Source of the DNA: Balaenoptera acutorostrata
Lineage: Eukaryota; Chordata; Mammalia; Artiodactyla; Balaenopteridae
NCBI RefSeq assembly: GCF_949987535.1
Contig: NC_080067.1
Location: 59,516,405-59,580,404 of the forward strand
Reading direction: 5' to 3'
DNA: 64,000 nt
Part shown: piece by piece, positions 36,011 to 46,737 of the stretch
Layout: every line of letters starts with the position of its first letter
How positions within the stretch are numbered: position 1 is the stretch's first letter
Notes under the pieces: generated by a model
The model's input: the letters and a program-made list of their open reading frames with translations, nothing else
What the model was told of the DNA's origin: nothing
Database searches by the model: none
Translations under genes and position numbers: made by a program

Positions 36011-36059
36011 TGGGATCTTTGTGTGTTGTTTTTATTGTGTTCCCTTTTCCAGTTCTGTC

Positions 36060-36400
36060 CTTTTCTGCATAGTACTCTCAGATCAATATTTCTCAAGTCC
36101 ACTTTCATGCTACCAATTCTCTGCTCAGAACCCTATCCAAGAGCCCAGTACTTAATATTCCGCATACTTCTTATCTGTCATACAAGGCCCAGCACAATAA
36201 GGACTCTCTCTAATTCTCCCCTTAATCTACAACATACATGATGATCTCAGTTAGCCTTGGCTCCTTACCACTCCCTTTTCACACCTTTGTTTTCCCGTCA
36301 TGGCCAGTTTAATCATGTTGATTCTTTTGTCTGGAGTCATCTCTCTCATTCCCATTTTCTTTCTAGTTTGAAACTTGTATAAAATATCCTGTCAAAGCCA
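36060..36400 (+). repeat. L2 LINE fragment
   Basis: 'caattctctgctcagaaccc', 'catacaaggcccagcacaat' and 'ccttaccactcccttttcac' recall the L2 block about 'ggctccccattgcc ... aaggccct'. The copy is decayed but keeps the order. Confidence 0.5.
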
Positions 36401-36439
36401 GAATCATTCGAAATCTGACATAGGTAAAGAGGACAGTTC

Positions 36440-36605
36440 TAGTAATTGTTTTGTAGCTGAGCTCTGCCATGCTGCCCACTTACCAGTCACGGGACTGATG
36501 TTAATTAAGATGGACCCAGAAGGTCCTTGACGTGTAGCTCAGCATATAATATGACATCATTGGATTGTTAGGAAGATTAAATGAAGAATCTAGAAAGAAA
36601 ATTTA
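36440..36605 (+). repeat. Weak MIR fragment
   Basis: 'gagctctgccatgctgccca' and 'attgttaggaagattaaatg' fit the MIR centre and 3' part ('ttgttgtgaggattaaatga'), separated by diverged sequence. Confidence 0.4.
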
Positions 36606-39039
36606 GGCCAAAGTGAATAGTCTTGAAGTTTGTTTAAGCACCATTATCATGGAAAAGCTTTTAAAAGGTAACTGTGCTTGGTGCTGTTTGAAGTCCTACA
36701 TACAAGAACTAACAGAGACATCATTCCTATCCTTAAAAACACCCTAGCTTATTAACTGGACCATTAGTGCTATAATGTGTCTCTCACTGTGCCATTACAG
36801 CCTGTGCTTGACTTCAAAGAAGACATTATTTAATGAGATAACCTTTCAATACACTAAAAAATATTACCTTAGTAAGAAAATAGGCAAAGCATTATCTTAG
36901 TCTTTTTTTTCTTGGATGTGAATTTAGGTTCCACTTTGTAAAATACTTTGAGAAAATGTACATCCAAAACAATCTGATTAAATTACATTCAAGTTATAGG
37001 ACTCTTCTGTAAGAAAATTCTCATATACATAAATTCAGAGGAAGAATTAATAATAGAATATTTCTGACTTGAGTTCCATGTACACACAATTTTTGATGAT
37101 CAATCTGTGGCTTATTAGCTGATGGAATTTTTTCCATGGCACATGTTTAAAATCTCCATCTTATTCTTCCAGGTGTATCTTCTCTAAAGACACACTACCA
37201 CTACAGCAAGATAATAGAGGGAAATTTTTCAAGTCATAATTCTTTGTGTGATTAATAGTAAAAATAATTTTAATAATTTTTTTTAAGAAAAATAATAAGT
37301 CAGGAAGAGAATTGATTGAAATCTTTCATATTACCCATTCCAAATATGAGGAACTTTTCTGTAATTGCAGTGGAATCTTTACCTAAAATTTAGATGTAAC
37401 CATGTAAGTACAAAGAAGTTCTTTCAACATAAAGATGAGAAAGATTTCTATTAAATTCATATCAGGATTATAAAATTCCATATGTTATTTTGAAACACAG
37501 TTTGGAGAGGAAACTTTTAGCTTATTTAAACAATCGCTCATGGACAAGTTTTGAATCAAAATCTTAGAAATGGTAATCCTTAGACATTGTATATAGGATG
37601 AGTTTAAGGCTGTAAATGAGGTGAAAAATTTCTCCGAGTCACTTCCCAATTAGAGGCAGAGTAAGGAGCAGATTTTGGTCTCTGGCATCCAGACCATTGT
37701 CCCTTTGTTGTGTCAGTATTTGCATTTCAACAACAGAAAATACACAGGAAGCCAGGAAAAGCTGGGAAGCTCTTCATATAGATAACTCATTTAATCTAAC
37801 ATCTATATCAGAAGAACAAGGGTTAATTTTTTTTTGCCATTTTTACTATCAGAAAACATCTAAAAGCTAAGTTAATCCAGAAATAATGCACCGGTTTTCT
37901 GCCTGTTCATCTAATCAGTCTCATAAAATAATGTGTTCTCATTACAATCTGGTAAGAAGAATTTTATTGTAAATTAATGGCTTCATACTTTCACAGCAAC
38001 CAAAGAAGAGACAAAACACATCTACATAGTTTATCTTCTATCTTTGCAAACTGTACTTTTTCTAAAACAAGAAACTTTGCAAATCATTCCAATGTTCACA
38101 CCCTTCAAGTCTGAAATGGGAAACTTCTCGAGGGAATGCCTCTGAAGAGGATTGCTTTGCTTATATTACATGTAATGTGCAGATGGCCAATTATTCCAGT
38201 TATGAATCTAGACTACTCTCCTCGAAGTAAAGAACAGACTAAATATTTTGTCTGTCTGTTAGTTTGTTTTTCTTATGATACAGTTTATAGTTTATTTCCA
38301 AATGTTCATGTTCTTAGAAGGCTTTAGGGAATGAAATAGTCTTGGAGTAGACAAATGATGAATACAAAAGAATAGAAATATTTAGAGTTACGTGGAATAG
38401 GGAATCAGTTCTCATGTAACTAATTATTCTTCTGAAATAAAATTAAGAAAACATTTGTCAGTATCTGAATATTACCACTGCCATTTTACATCTACATTTT
38501 TACTTAAAATGACAAATTTATAAATATAAATTCAGTGATGTAAAACCCTATGCCAAAGGAAGTCCTATTTTTTGAGTAGAAAGGATCATACTACAAAAAT
38601 ATCTTTAGAAAACATGTTGTTAATGATGACCACCATCTACCTGAAACATAGCAATGGATTTTGAAATAATTACATCAATGTGTTTTAAAGCCATTAAAAA
38701 ACAAATTATTTATAAAAATATATTCTCATAATTCTGTAAATAATAATCAATTCAATTATAGGACACGCCAGATTTCAGCTAACAATATAATTAATTACTA
38801 TGCTTATGTCCTGTATAATGATCAAAAGAAGCCTAGCACCTTGCTTAACTGCACATTAATCAAAACTTTTCAATATAATACAAACTCTTCTTTAATTAAA
38901 TGTTTGCCAAGTTTAGAACAAATTCCAAGGCTGCATAACCACAGATATACAGATGACCAAGTGTATTTGTTTCAGGGGAGAGAATGATGGTAATTTATAT
39001 TTTAGTTTCCTGTGCCCCAAATAATTTCACTTTACTGAT
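36606..39039. other. Repeat-poor, gene-free interval
   Basis: About 2.4 kb in which I recognise no transposon and no convincing exon. The base composition is AT-rich. Absence of visible repeats can mark constrained non-coding DNA or just very old decayed repeats; the sequence alone cannot separate these. Confidence 0.45.
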
Positions 39040-39092
39040 ATAAATCTTGAGTTTAAAAAAAAATAAAAATAAAAAAATAAATCTTGAGTTTA
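39040..39092 (+). mobile_element. A-rich tail flanked by a 16-bp direct repeat (tail-only insertion)
   Basis: 'ataaatcttgagttta' occurs at 39040-39055 and again, exactly, at 39077-39092. The 21 bases between are only A with two T interruptions. This is the signature of L1-type target-primed insertion (target-site duplication plus A tail) in which essentially nothing but the tail was copied. A simple local duplication with slippage is the alternative. Confidence 0.7.
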
Positions 39093-39199
39093 TATGTCTA
39101 AACCTAAAGGAAAAATATTTTTAGTGATGGGAAAGCTTTTCTAGCTTTTTCTGAGCCTGTGTCATATCTGTGATCAGTACCTTTGAATGAACTAATTGG

Positions 39200-39480
39200 A
39201 AAGGTAGCGCTCAAATTAAATTAACAATTATTAATATAAATTAATCAATTGTTATTAACAAAGACTTTTCTTATATACTACTTTTTAAAAATACAGTTGG
39301 ACTCTACATAATTTGTATGCTCTTTTAAAGTCAGAATATACAGATACTGCTTTATAAATGAGTATGTTACTTTCTATTCTCTTTAATGTAAAACTAAATG
39401 ACTTTTTATAATGCATCAGCTGAAGCTAATTAAATTATTAAAAGTTAATTAAATATTTAAATATTATGATATTTACTAGA
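39200..39480. other. TAATTA-rich patch with imperfect inverted repeat
   Basis: Several AATTAA/TTAATTA words cluster here, the core motif of homeodomain proteins. Arms 39223-39235 and 39240-39253 form a hairpin with one bulged base. In AT-rich DNA such clusters also arise by chance, so no regulatory role is claimed. Confidence 0.35.
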
Positions 39481-39639
39481 GAAAGTGGCAGGGTGCTTTA
39501 GCTTGAGAGAGGACCAAGGAAATGAGGAGACGAGACCATCTATGTCTTCATGTTTAGCATTTTGTGATTTTAAGTGTCATAAGGCATGAGTTTTAGGCTT
39601 ATGATTAGACAAAACTGAGTTACTCACTTGAATACTGAT

Positions 39640-39895
39640 GTGATCATTCATTCAAAAAATATTCACTGCACCCTCCTTTTTACTATGAAGTATACTAAGC
39701 CATGGCAATAGACCAGTGAATGAGCCCTCAAGATGTTTATACTATACTCTGGCCAGTGAGCAGAAAGTGAAAAGGAAATTAGAGCAGAGCCAGTTTACTA
39801 AGTGTATAAGCAAGGACTTACGTGGGGACACATATGAGGACCAAGCTTCCCAGAGTAAGTGACATCTAAGAGTTGGGTAAACTGGCATTAGCCAG
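39640..39895 (-). repeat. L2 LINE fragment, antisense
   Basis: 'cattcattcaaaaaatattc', 'gagccctcaagatgtttata' and 'aagtgacatctaagagttgg' reproduce the reverse complement of the L2 3' region in order ('ttcattcaacaaatattta', 'ccctcatggagcttaca', 'gaggtgacatttgag'). Confidence 0.6.
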
Positions 39896-41012
39896 CTTTT
39901 AGACCTACAATTTGTGTTAGTTTGAGAGAAGGCAAGAAATATGATGTAAACTCATGAAATAGTAATTTTCATTTTAATTATGAGAATAGCTGTCAGTAAT
40001 AAAAATCCTGTATCCTTAAAAATAATTATACATGTGTGTATGTGTATACATGTATGTTTGTGTATGTATGTATATATGTATACACATAGAGAGCCTGGAC
40101 AAGCTCTGAGAAGACTGCATAACACAAAGCATATTTAAATGTTATGTATTTCATTTTTAATAAAAATCGGAACAACACAGTGCTGAACTTGACTAGTTTG
40201 AAGGAAGATGGTGATATAACCAGCAGGTATGAGACATTGAAATAATAAAGGATCAGCTGTATTTACAAGGATAACAAAATGACTAGCCAATTTAGTGTGC
40301 TATTGATTTCAGGGAAATAACTGTAAATTTAGTGAGCTAAGATAAAAGTGAAAAAACATCCACGCCGATTATTTAATGGTCTGATTTCTGTCAAAGTGGC
40401 AGTCCTCTGGAGAAAGTCAAATCAAATATTCTGGGATAACATTGCTGATATCAGCTTGTTCATTTGATATTTGAGTCTTTTTCATAAAAGTGCAGCACAA
40501 AATGTATTTTTAAAATCTCTACTTTTTAAGCTCTTTGATTGCTTGGTTCTCTGGCAAATGGGAAGTATTTACACTTTAGGTTTGTCAGTCTCTTACTATA
40601 ATGAATTAGAATAGCTGAAAATGTAGAAAAGAAATTCAAATCAGTTAGAGACTGTAATATTTATTCATGACTGAAATAAAGTGTTGTAAGTGTAATTTTG
40701 ATTTTTAAATCAACAAATTTATCTTTGAGAAAAGAGCAGAACCAAAAAGAAATGCTCTCAGTCCAATTTAAACTTGTTATTTAGTGATAGCTTATGCACA
40801 GACCTGTTACCCATTTTGAAGGAGACCCTGTGAAAAAACTGCTGATTTGGAGTTTATTAATATAGTCAAAGGCTCTGTTATCCTTAATTTGGGGTAAGGT
40901 GAGCAAACATAGTCTATTATTCTTCATCCTCTTCATCCCACTTTTTATATCTTCTTTGCTATGAAAATTATATCAGTTATGCTATAGAAAAATATATAAT
41001 GGTTTATGCCAT
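39896..41012. other. Non-genic interval
   Basis: About 1.1 kb. It holds an alternating TG/TA run at 40030-40085, otherwise AT-rich unique sequence with no gene or repeat I can name. Confidence 0.45.
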
Positions 41013-41155
41013 TGCCCATCTAATGTGCACATTAGTCACCTGGGGATCTTGTTAGGCTACAGATTCTGATTCAGAAGGGCTGGGGTGGGGCCTGAAATTC
41101 TGCATTTCTAATGAGTCCTGCCCCTGCTGCTTGTCCAAGAACTACACACTGAATA
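41013..41155 (+). repeat. MER5-like hAT-Charlie fragment
   Basis: 'cacattagtcacctggggat', 'ttctgattcagaagggctgg' and 'ggtggggcctgaaattctgc' follow the order of MER5-type non-autonomous hAT elements ('agaatcacctggggagct', 'ctgattcagtaggtctgggg'). The terminal repeats are worn. Confidence 0.65.
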
Positions 41156-42877
41156 GGAAGGATCTGTAGGGTCTATGGTTACATCACGTAGCACTGATCT
41201 TATGTTCACACACACACACACAGAGTCAGGTGCCAAGGGCTGAGTTACACACCTCAATTTGGAAATCGTGCTGTCCTCCCCAAAGGCGGCACATTCTCAT
41301 CACTGAGCCATACAAGACCCTTATTGTTTTATTTACCAACACATTCTTTACCTTATCCCTCCTCTCAGTGCCTTAATTCTGAGGATCCCAGTGTCTAAGA
41401 TTTCTGGTCTCTGAAGGTTTATCTTTCCTGATACTCTTTGGGTAATTGGCATTGCCTTATACACTAACATTTCAGTTGATTTTAAAAGAATTCCATCTCG
41501 CCACACAAAACATGCTGGCAGCTAACATGTTTTCTTTATATGCAGATGGGCTTGAAGTGGGCATCAATGATTTGAAAAAGTATAATGAAATCCTATTACA
41601 TATGTACAATAAGAAACCATTTTACTTATTTTTAATCTCATTTCTTCTCCGTTTCAGCCACTGTGGTTCAGGGTCTAGGCCTCTGAGCTAATGTATTATT
41701 TTTATTTCAGTCAATCGCATAATGAAGACCCTTCAGTGTTACTTTGGTTGTTCAGGTATAATAGATGGGATGACAGTCTTCTCATAGTGAAATTATTTAT
41801 AAGTTACTTTTCAAACAGTGAGTCAGTGATGGAGTCAATTTTGGGACTCTGTATACATATCCAGTTTGCTCTTTCTACTGTATGCATGTGGCACTGTACT
41901 GAGGATTGGATTATTGAATGGGATGGATCGATTTGGATCCTTATCTAGATTACAAAGAGTTCATAAAGTGAAGAGAGAACTAGCTATCTACTAAAATAAA
42001 ACTTAGTGTCAGTCCTTATAGAGCCTACACAATGTACAAGCTATGACATAAATGCTATAATCTAAAAGTTAAAATGCTAAAATATAATGTCAAATATTTT
42101 CTGGATGGTACCGTTTGCATCAAGGTACATAATAGACCTGATTTTCAGCTCATATCTAATGGGTTCTTATAGTTTATAAATGCTTTAAAATATAACTGAA
42201 TAAAAATGGTACAGGTATTTGGTTTTATTCAAAGTCTCTTAATCATGTAAGAAAATGAAATTCTATCAATTCTTCAATAAGTGAGTTTGTTCTAAATAAC
42301 TTTTGTCTATTATTTAGTGTTTGCGCCCTGTAAAGTCCTGCTTTTAGAATCTGCTCTTAGAAGTGAACTGTTTGTCAAATTTCCATTAAGCTGAAGGTGA
42401 AAAATTAATGAACCACTTACTTCAGATATTTCAAAATGAATGCAAGTCTATTAGTCACACAGTACAAAAAATCAAAGATTTTGGTATGTTCAATTACTGT
42501 TTAGGGTTCACTCACATTTAACTTTTAAATGCATTGTTTCAGATGCTTAATAGGGCATTCTGGAGAAAAAAAAAAGAATGAAATTATTGATTTTTTATTA
42601 GCTTTAAATATATCTCAAAGATAATTTTATTTATATACTTTTTTTTACCCACACAAAGGTAATTTTAGAGCAAAGTTAATTAGTGAGTTGATTGGGATGA
42701 ATGGGTTTTGAAGGTTTTGAGGGTAGTTAGCTGGGGAGAAAGCACTAATGTACAGCAAGCATAGGATTAATAGAATTCTAATTTTTTTTCAGTTGTACCC
42801 CTGCTCCATTTTCTAGGCATTCAGAAAACTGGTAAGACAGAGACGTTAAACTATTTTTCAAGAAATTGTTAATCCAT
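41156..42877. other. Non-genic interval
   Basis: A short CA run at 41208-41221, then about 1.6 kb without recognisable repeats. Two consecutive short + strand frames (41446-41691 and 41691-41948) are open but show no CpG enrichment, splice context or family motif. Confidence 0.45.
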
Positions 42878-43056
42878 CTTCCCTCCCTCCCTCCCTCCCT
42901 TTCCTCTCTTTTCTTTTCTTTTTTTCTTTCTTTCTTTCTTTTTGTTTCTTTCTTCCTTCCCTTCTTTCTTTCTTTTCCTTTTTCTCTTTTTTTCTTCCTT
43001 CCTTCCTTCCTCCCTCTCTCTCTCCCCATCCCTCCTTCTTCCTCTCTCTCTTCTTT

Positions 43057-43108
<52 letters not shown>

Positions 43109-43236
43109 TCCTTCTTTCTTCCTTCCTTCCTTTCTTCCTTCCTTCCTTCCTTTCTTTCTATCTTTCTTTCTTTCTTTCTTTCTTCCTTCCTTCCTTCCTT
43201 CCTTCCTTCCTTCCCTCCCTCCCTCCCTCCCTCCCT

Positions 43237-43290
<54 letters not shown>

Positions 43291-43311
43291 TTTTCTTTCT
43301 TTCTTTCTTCC
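42878..43311. repeat. 434-nt TTTC/TTCC/CCCT pyrimidine microsatellite
   Basis: The + strand has only three purines in 434 bases (G at 42944, A at 43028 and 43160). Blocks of CTTT, CTTC and CCCT units alternate, so several expansions have occurred. Mirror-symmetric pyrimidine tracts of this length can form triplex H-DNA and stall polymerases. The long frames across it (a Lys/Arg/Glu-rich one on the minus strand, Ser/Phe/Leu-rich ones on the plus strand) are artefacts of the repeat. Confidence 0.97.
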
Positions 43312-43315
43312 ATTA

Positions 43316-43805
43316 ATTATGGAGCTCCTGTTATGATCCTGGCAATGTGCTGAGCATTGTGTGTGATGCAATGATGTAGAAGACTTTGTCCTTTTCTTTA
43401 AGGAGTTTAGAGGGGAAAACCAAAATGTTTTTACATAGCAATAATGTTAATTAGAAATGGCAAGCGCTAAAAAAAAAAAAGGTGCGGATATATCACATAG
43501 AGCTGAAGGTGTCAGAGAAAGTTTCTTGTGGAAAATGAGTTGGGCTTTAAAGGAAATGTATAGTTCAGACATGAGATACATGAGAAGAGCAAGTAAAGTG
43601 CAAGGAATGGCTTACGTAAAAACATGGAGGTATAAATCACAGAATATGTAGGGGGATAGCTTAAGTTTTAGCATAAGATATATGGAGAGGAATGGTAGGA
43701 AATAATGTTGGAAATATAAGGTCTGAGACGGTGAAGGGCCTTGAATGGCAAGTTCAGTATCTGAACTGAGGAGTGGTGAAATCATGCAGCATTTTAAGAC
43801 ATTTC
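43316..43805 (-). repeat. L2 LINE fragment, antisense
   Basis: 'tggcaatgtgctgagcattg', 'ttaaggagtttagaggggaa' and 'gtgaagggccttgaatggca' follow the antisense L2 order over about 490 bp. It starts directly after the pyrimidine microsatellite, so the expansion grew at its edge. Confidence 0.6.
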
Positions 43806-46593
43806 ATTTTGTGTTGGCAGCATGTTAACACCTAACATCCATGAAAACTGCAAAATAACAGACTGTACATTTCTCATAAATACTATCTCATTGTCCTGTG
43901 TACACTATAAATTTCAAAGGTAATGGCTGAGGGAGAAAATACATGCTGGGAGAACCAGAGTGAGACGGCTATATCATATAGGACCTCCCAGCTGGCATGC
44001 TGAGTGAGGTATAATGTCTGTGCCTTGAGATATTAATCACCATGGCCCCAGGTGCAGCCTGGAGAAACAGCAACTCAGGACAGCAGCTTCCTTGTGGTCT
44101 GAAGGTCCCTTTCAGTTGACCTCAGCTGGCTGCACGGCTGCTAGAGTTTTCTATGTGAACCATGCAGGGCCCGATTCACGGGTGTGCAACCCGCACTCAA
44201 AAGGGCCCACACCTGATTAATTTCCCTGCTATTGCCGTGTTGAAATCCTTCCCACTTTTTGAACAAGAGACCCCACATTGTCATTTTGCTCTGGGCCTTG
44301 CAAATTATATAGGCAGTCTCGGTACTATGACACGAAAATGATTATGAACTACACTATGGTCAAATGAACTATGCTATGGTCAAAATGCACAGTTGTATAT
44401 CCATATAAAAAGGGCTACTAAATTATGAGACCAGCTCTGTGTTTATACAACAAAACTGATCCTAAGCTTAAATCTCATTACTTTTTCTTCAAAGCCATGA
44501 CTTCCGTGACTGCCATAGGCCCAAGCTAAATACCACATTTTAGCCTTGTGGTTTTCCTGATGATAAATTAAGGAAATGCTTCTGTAACATATTTTCTCAT
44601 TTATAATCTTTCTCCTGGAGCCTGTATACCAGTATTGTAGAGTTCTGCACCCCATGCAGTTCTACCAAGTTAAATTCTGAGAAAACCTGTGGCAATTATT
44701 TTCCCTAATAAAGGTCTGAAAAATATAGCTCTGTATTCTCAAGCATTATTGGCTGCCTGATAGTCATTCCATTGGTATTTCTTTTTCTGAGTCAGTATAA
44801 ATATATAAACCGAATAAGCATATATTTTTTAGTTCTTTCCTTATGCAGAATTTATTCTCTCCAATCTCTTTACTCAGAGTACTTGTGTAATTTTTCTCTT
44901 GTGTTACCATAGTTGTTTCTCTCCTTATTTTCATTTAATTTTTATTTTTTCAAAGTTATAGATGAATATAAATAGATATTTCTATAAAACTTCATTTATA
45001 AAAATGTGTCACCTTTTTTATCCCATCCTTCCCTGTGTTTCTCTCCCCTTTGTCTGTCCCAAAGGCAAGCACTTAATTGCTTTCAACATTTTTAGTTGTT
45101 GCCTACTTTTCATATTTACATCTCTGCCTCCCAATAGTATGTTTAAGAGCTGAATACATTTTTCAGTTGTATTCATTAGATTGACTTACCACTATGAAAG
45201 ATAAAGATTTAATTTTCCTTCATAAGTTTCCATGTACCTTCATCCCTGACATTTGCCCTTTTCTCTTTTTTCCTAAAGAATAATATCCATTTTTGTATTA
45301 AAAAGTCATTATTTATATTACTCTATGTGAATACTTTTCACAATGTACGATGATTGCATTTTTCTCGAGAAAATTTTTGCTCCCTTTGAAACTAATAGCT
45401 GTCTCATTTTATAGATTTCTCATTCTTCTGTGTATCTCGAACTTCTTCAAATGCTAATTCTCTGATCTTACTGTGAATATGTTCTCAGAACATTAAGACG
45501 CATCTGGTACTCCCATGATTTTTGTTTTCCTGGAGACCCCCTTCCTGACCTCCTCTTCTTATCCTCACTAGGTCTGCTGCTCGTGTGCCTTTCTAGGTTT
45601 GGCCTTGGCTGAGAGCTCCTACTTAAGAATGGCAGCATAAGTTCATTTGAAGTTCTGTATGTAGTGAGATGTATTGACTGATAAGAGTCAATGTAGGATG
45701 TCTTGAGGGAGTTGTTTTATTGGTATAGACTTCCAGATTTTCAGTATTTTTTCTATATTCTCCATTGCCCTGGTCCTATTTACCATAAGTGAATTTTCTA
45801 GCGCCCAACCTGGAAGGAAGGATTCTGGGCACCACAAGAGTAAGGCATCTGAAGGGTCTCAGCAATCATAACACTGTCCCATCTAAAGTATGAGTCACCC
45901 CTCCCTGTGTCTGGTGTCTCCCTGTTCAGTGTCCCACTTTCAGTCTCTGCTGGAGGGAGGGAGGACTGGTCACTGTTCATGTTGACTGGGTGAGTGAGGG
46001 TTCAGGAGGAGAGACCCCCGTCACAATCCGAATTTCATCAAACTCTCCTATTTCCAGCCCCTCCATTACCCCTATTTTAATAGGTAGCTGGTGTTACCAG
46101 TTCTCAAGAGTTTCTGGGTTCTGTGGTACAAACTGCATTGCTTTTCAGCTTCCCCCCTCTGCTGGCTTAGGTTTTGGTATCCTTGGTCTGTCACATCAGT
46201 TGACACTTATTCATCTGCTTTCATGCTTCTATCGATAGAGAATCTTATCGCTAATGTGTCTCCTATTCTCTTGGCCCCTGTGGATTGATGCTTTTTATCT
46301 CTTTGTTGTCATTTCAGTGGAGAATGGAAGTAAATGCCTGTGTACGATATGCCATCATTGACTAGGATACTTAATAGTATTTGGACTGAATTTTTATGAA
46401 GTATCTCAAATCATTTTTAATAAGTAGACAGAGTATAACCAAGGAATAAAACAAACGAGCTGAAATAAACTTACTGCTCATCATTTAAAGACTTATTACA
46501 GAAAAACCTGCTCTTCAAGTGTTTTTACTTCTGTTTACTTCTGTTTTAACTTCTGTTTACTAAGGATTCTCTTTCTTTCTCTTTTGAATACAG
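43806..46593. other. Non-genic interval before the candidate exon
   Basis: No clear gene over about 2.8 kb. Around 44165-44330 there is a GC-richer block ('gggcccgattcacgggtgtg') that feels repeat-like, though I cannot name the family. The 44900-45330 part may be an old L1 3' region. The 45780-46270 part is GC-richer with open + strand frames (45990-46238) but no convincing splice sites. Confidence 0.4.
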
Positions 46594-46737
46594 ATGGAAG
46601 CTTTAGACAAAACCGATCAAACCTCACCTCTCTACTAGTGCAGCCCATCTCAGCATCTCTCGTTGCAAAACTCCTCTCTTCGCCGAAAGATAGAATCACA
46701 CACAGTGCCTGTAGCCCTCTAGAACTTCCAAATAATG
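46594..46737 (+). CDS. Candidate internal exon of an unidentified host gene
   Basis: A 144-bp block is bounded by a pyrimidine-rich acceptor ('ctttctttctcttttgaata' then CAG at 46591-46593) and a good donor (ATG|gtaaagt, GT at 46738-46739). Only one of the three + strand frames is open: two bases finish a codon, then 47 codons from GSFRQNRSN to PLELPNN, then one base. The exon is therefore phase 1 at both ends and divisible by three, as is typical of a cassette exon. It has several CpGs (TCGTTGC, TCGCCGAAAG) in a CpG-poor region, which fits coding constraint. The peptide is Ser/Leu-rich with no domain I recognise, so no function is given. The ATG at the acceptor edge is not in the open frame. 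It could still be chance; no neighbouring exon was found in this window. Confidence 0.45.

Noticed and set aside
42878..43311. Repeats of this window as a CRISPR array
   Set aside because: There are no spaced direct repeats with unique spacers; this is mammalian microsatellite DNA.
42778..43371. 197-codon Lys/Arg/Glu-rich frame on the minus strand and Ser/Phe/Leu-rich frames on the plus strand
   Set aside because: They only translate a simple pyrimidine/purine microsatellite in different frames; no start context or conserved protein.
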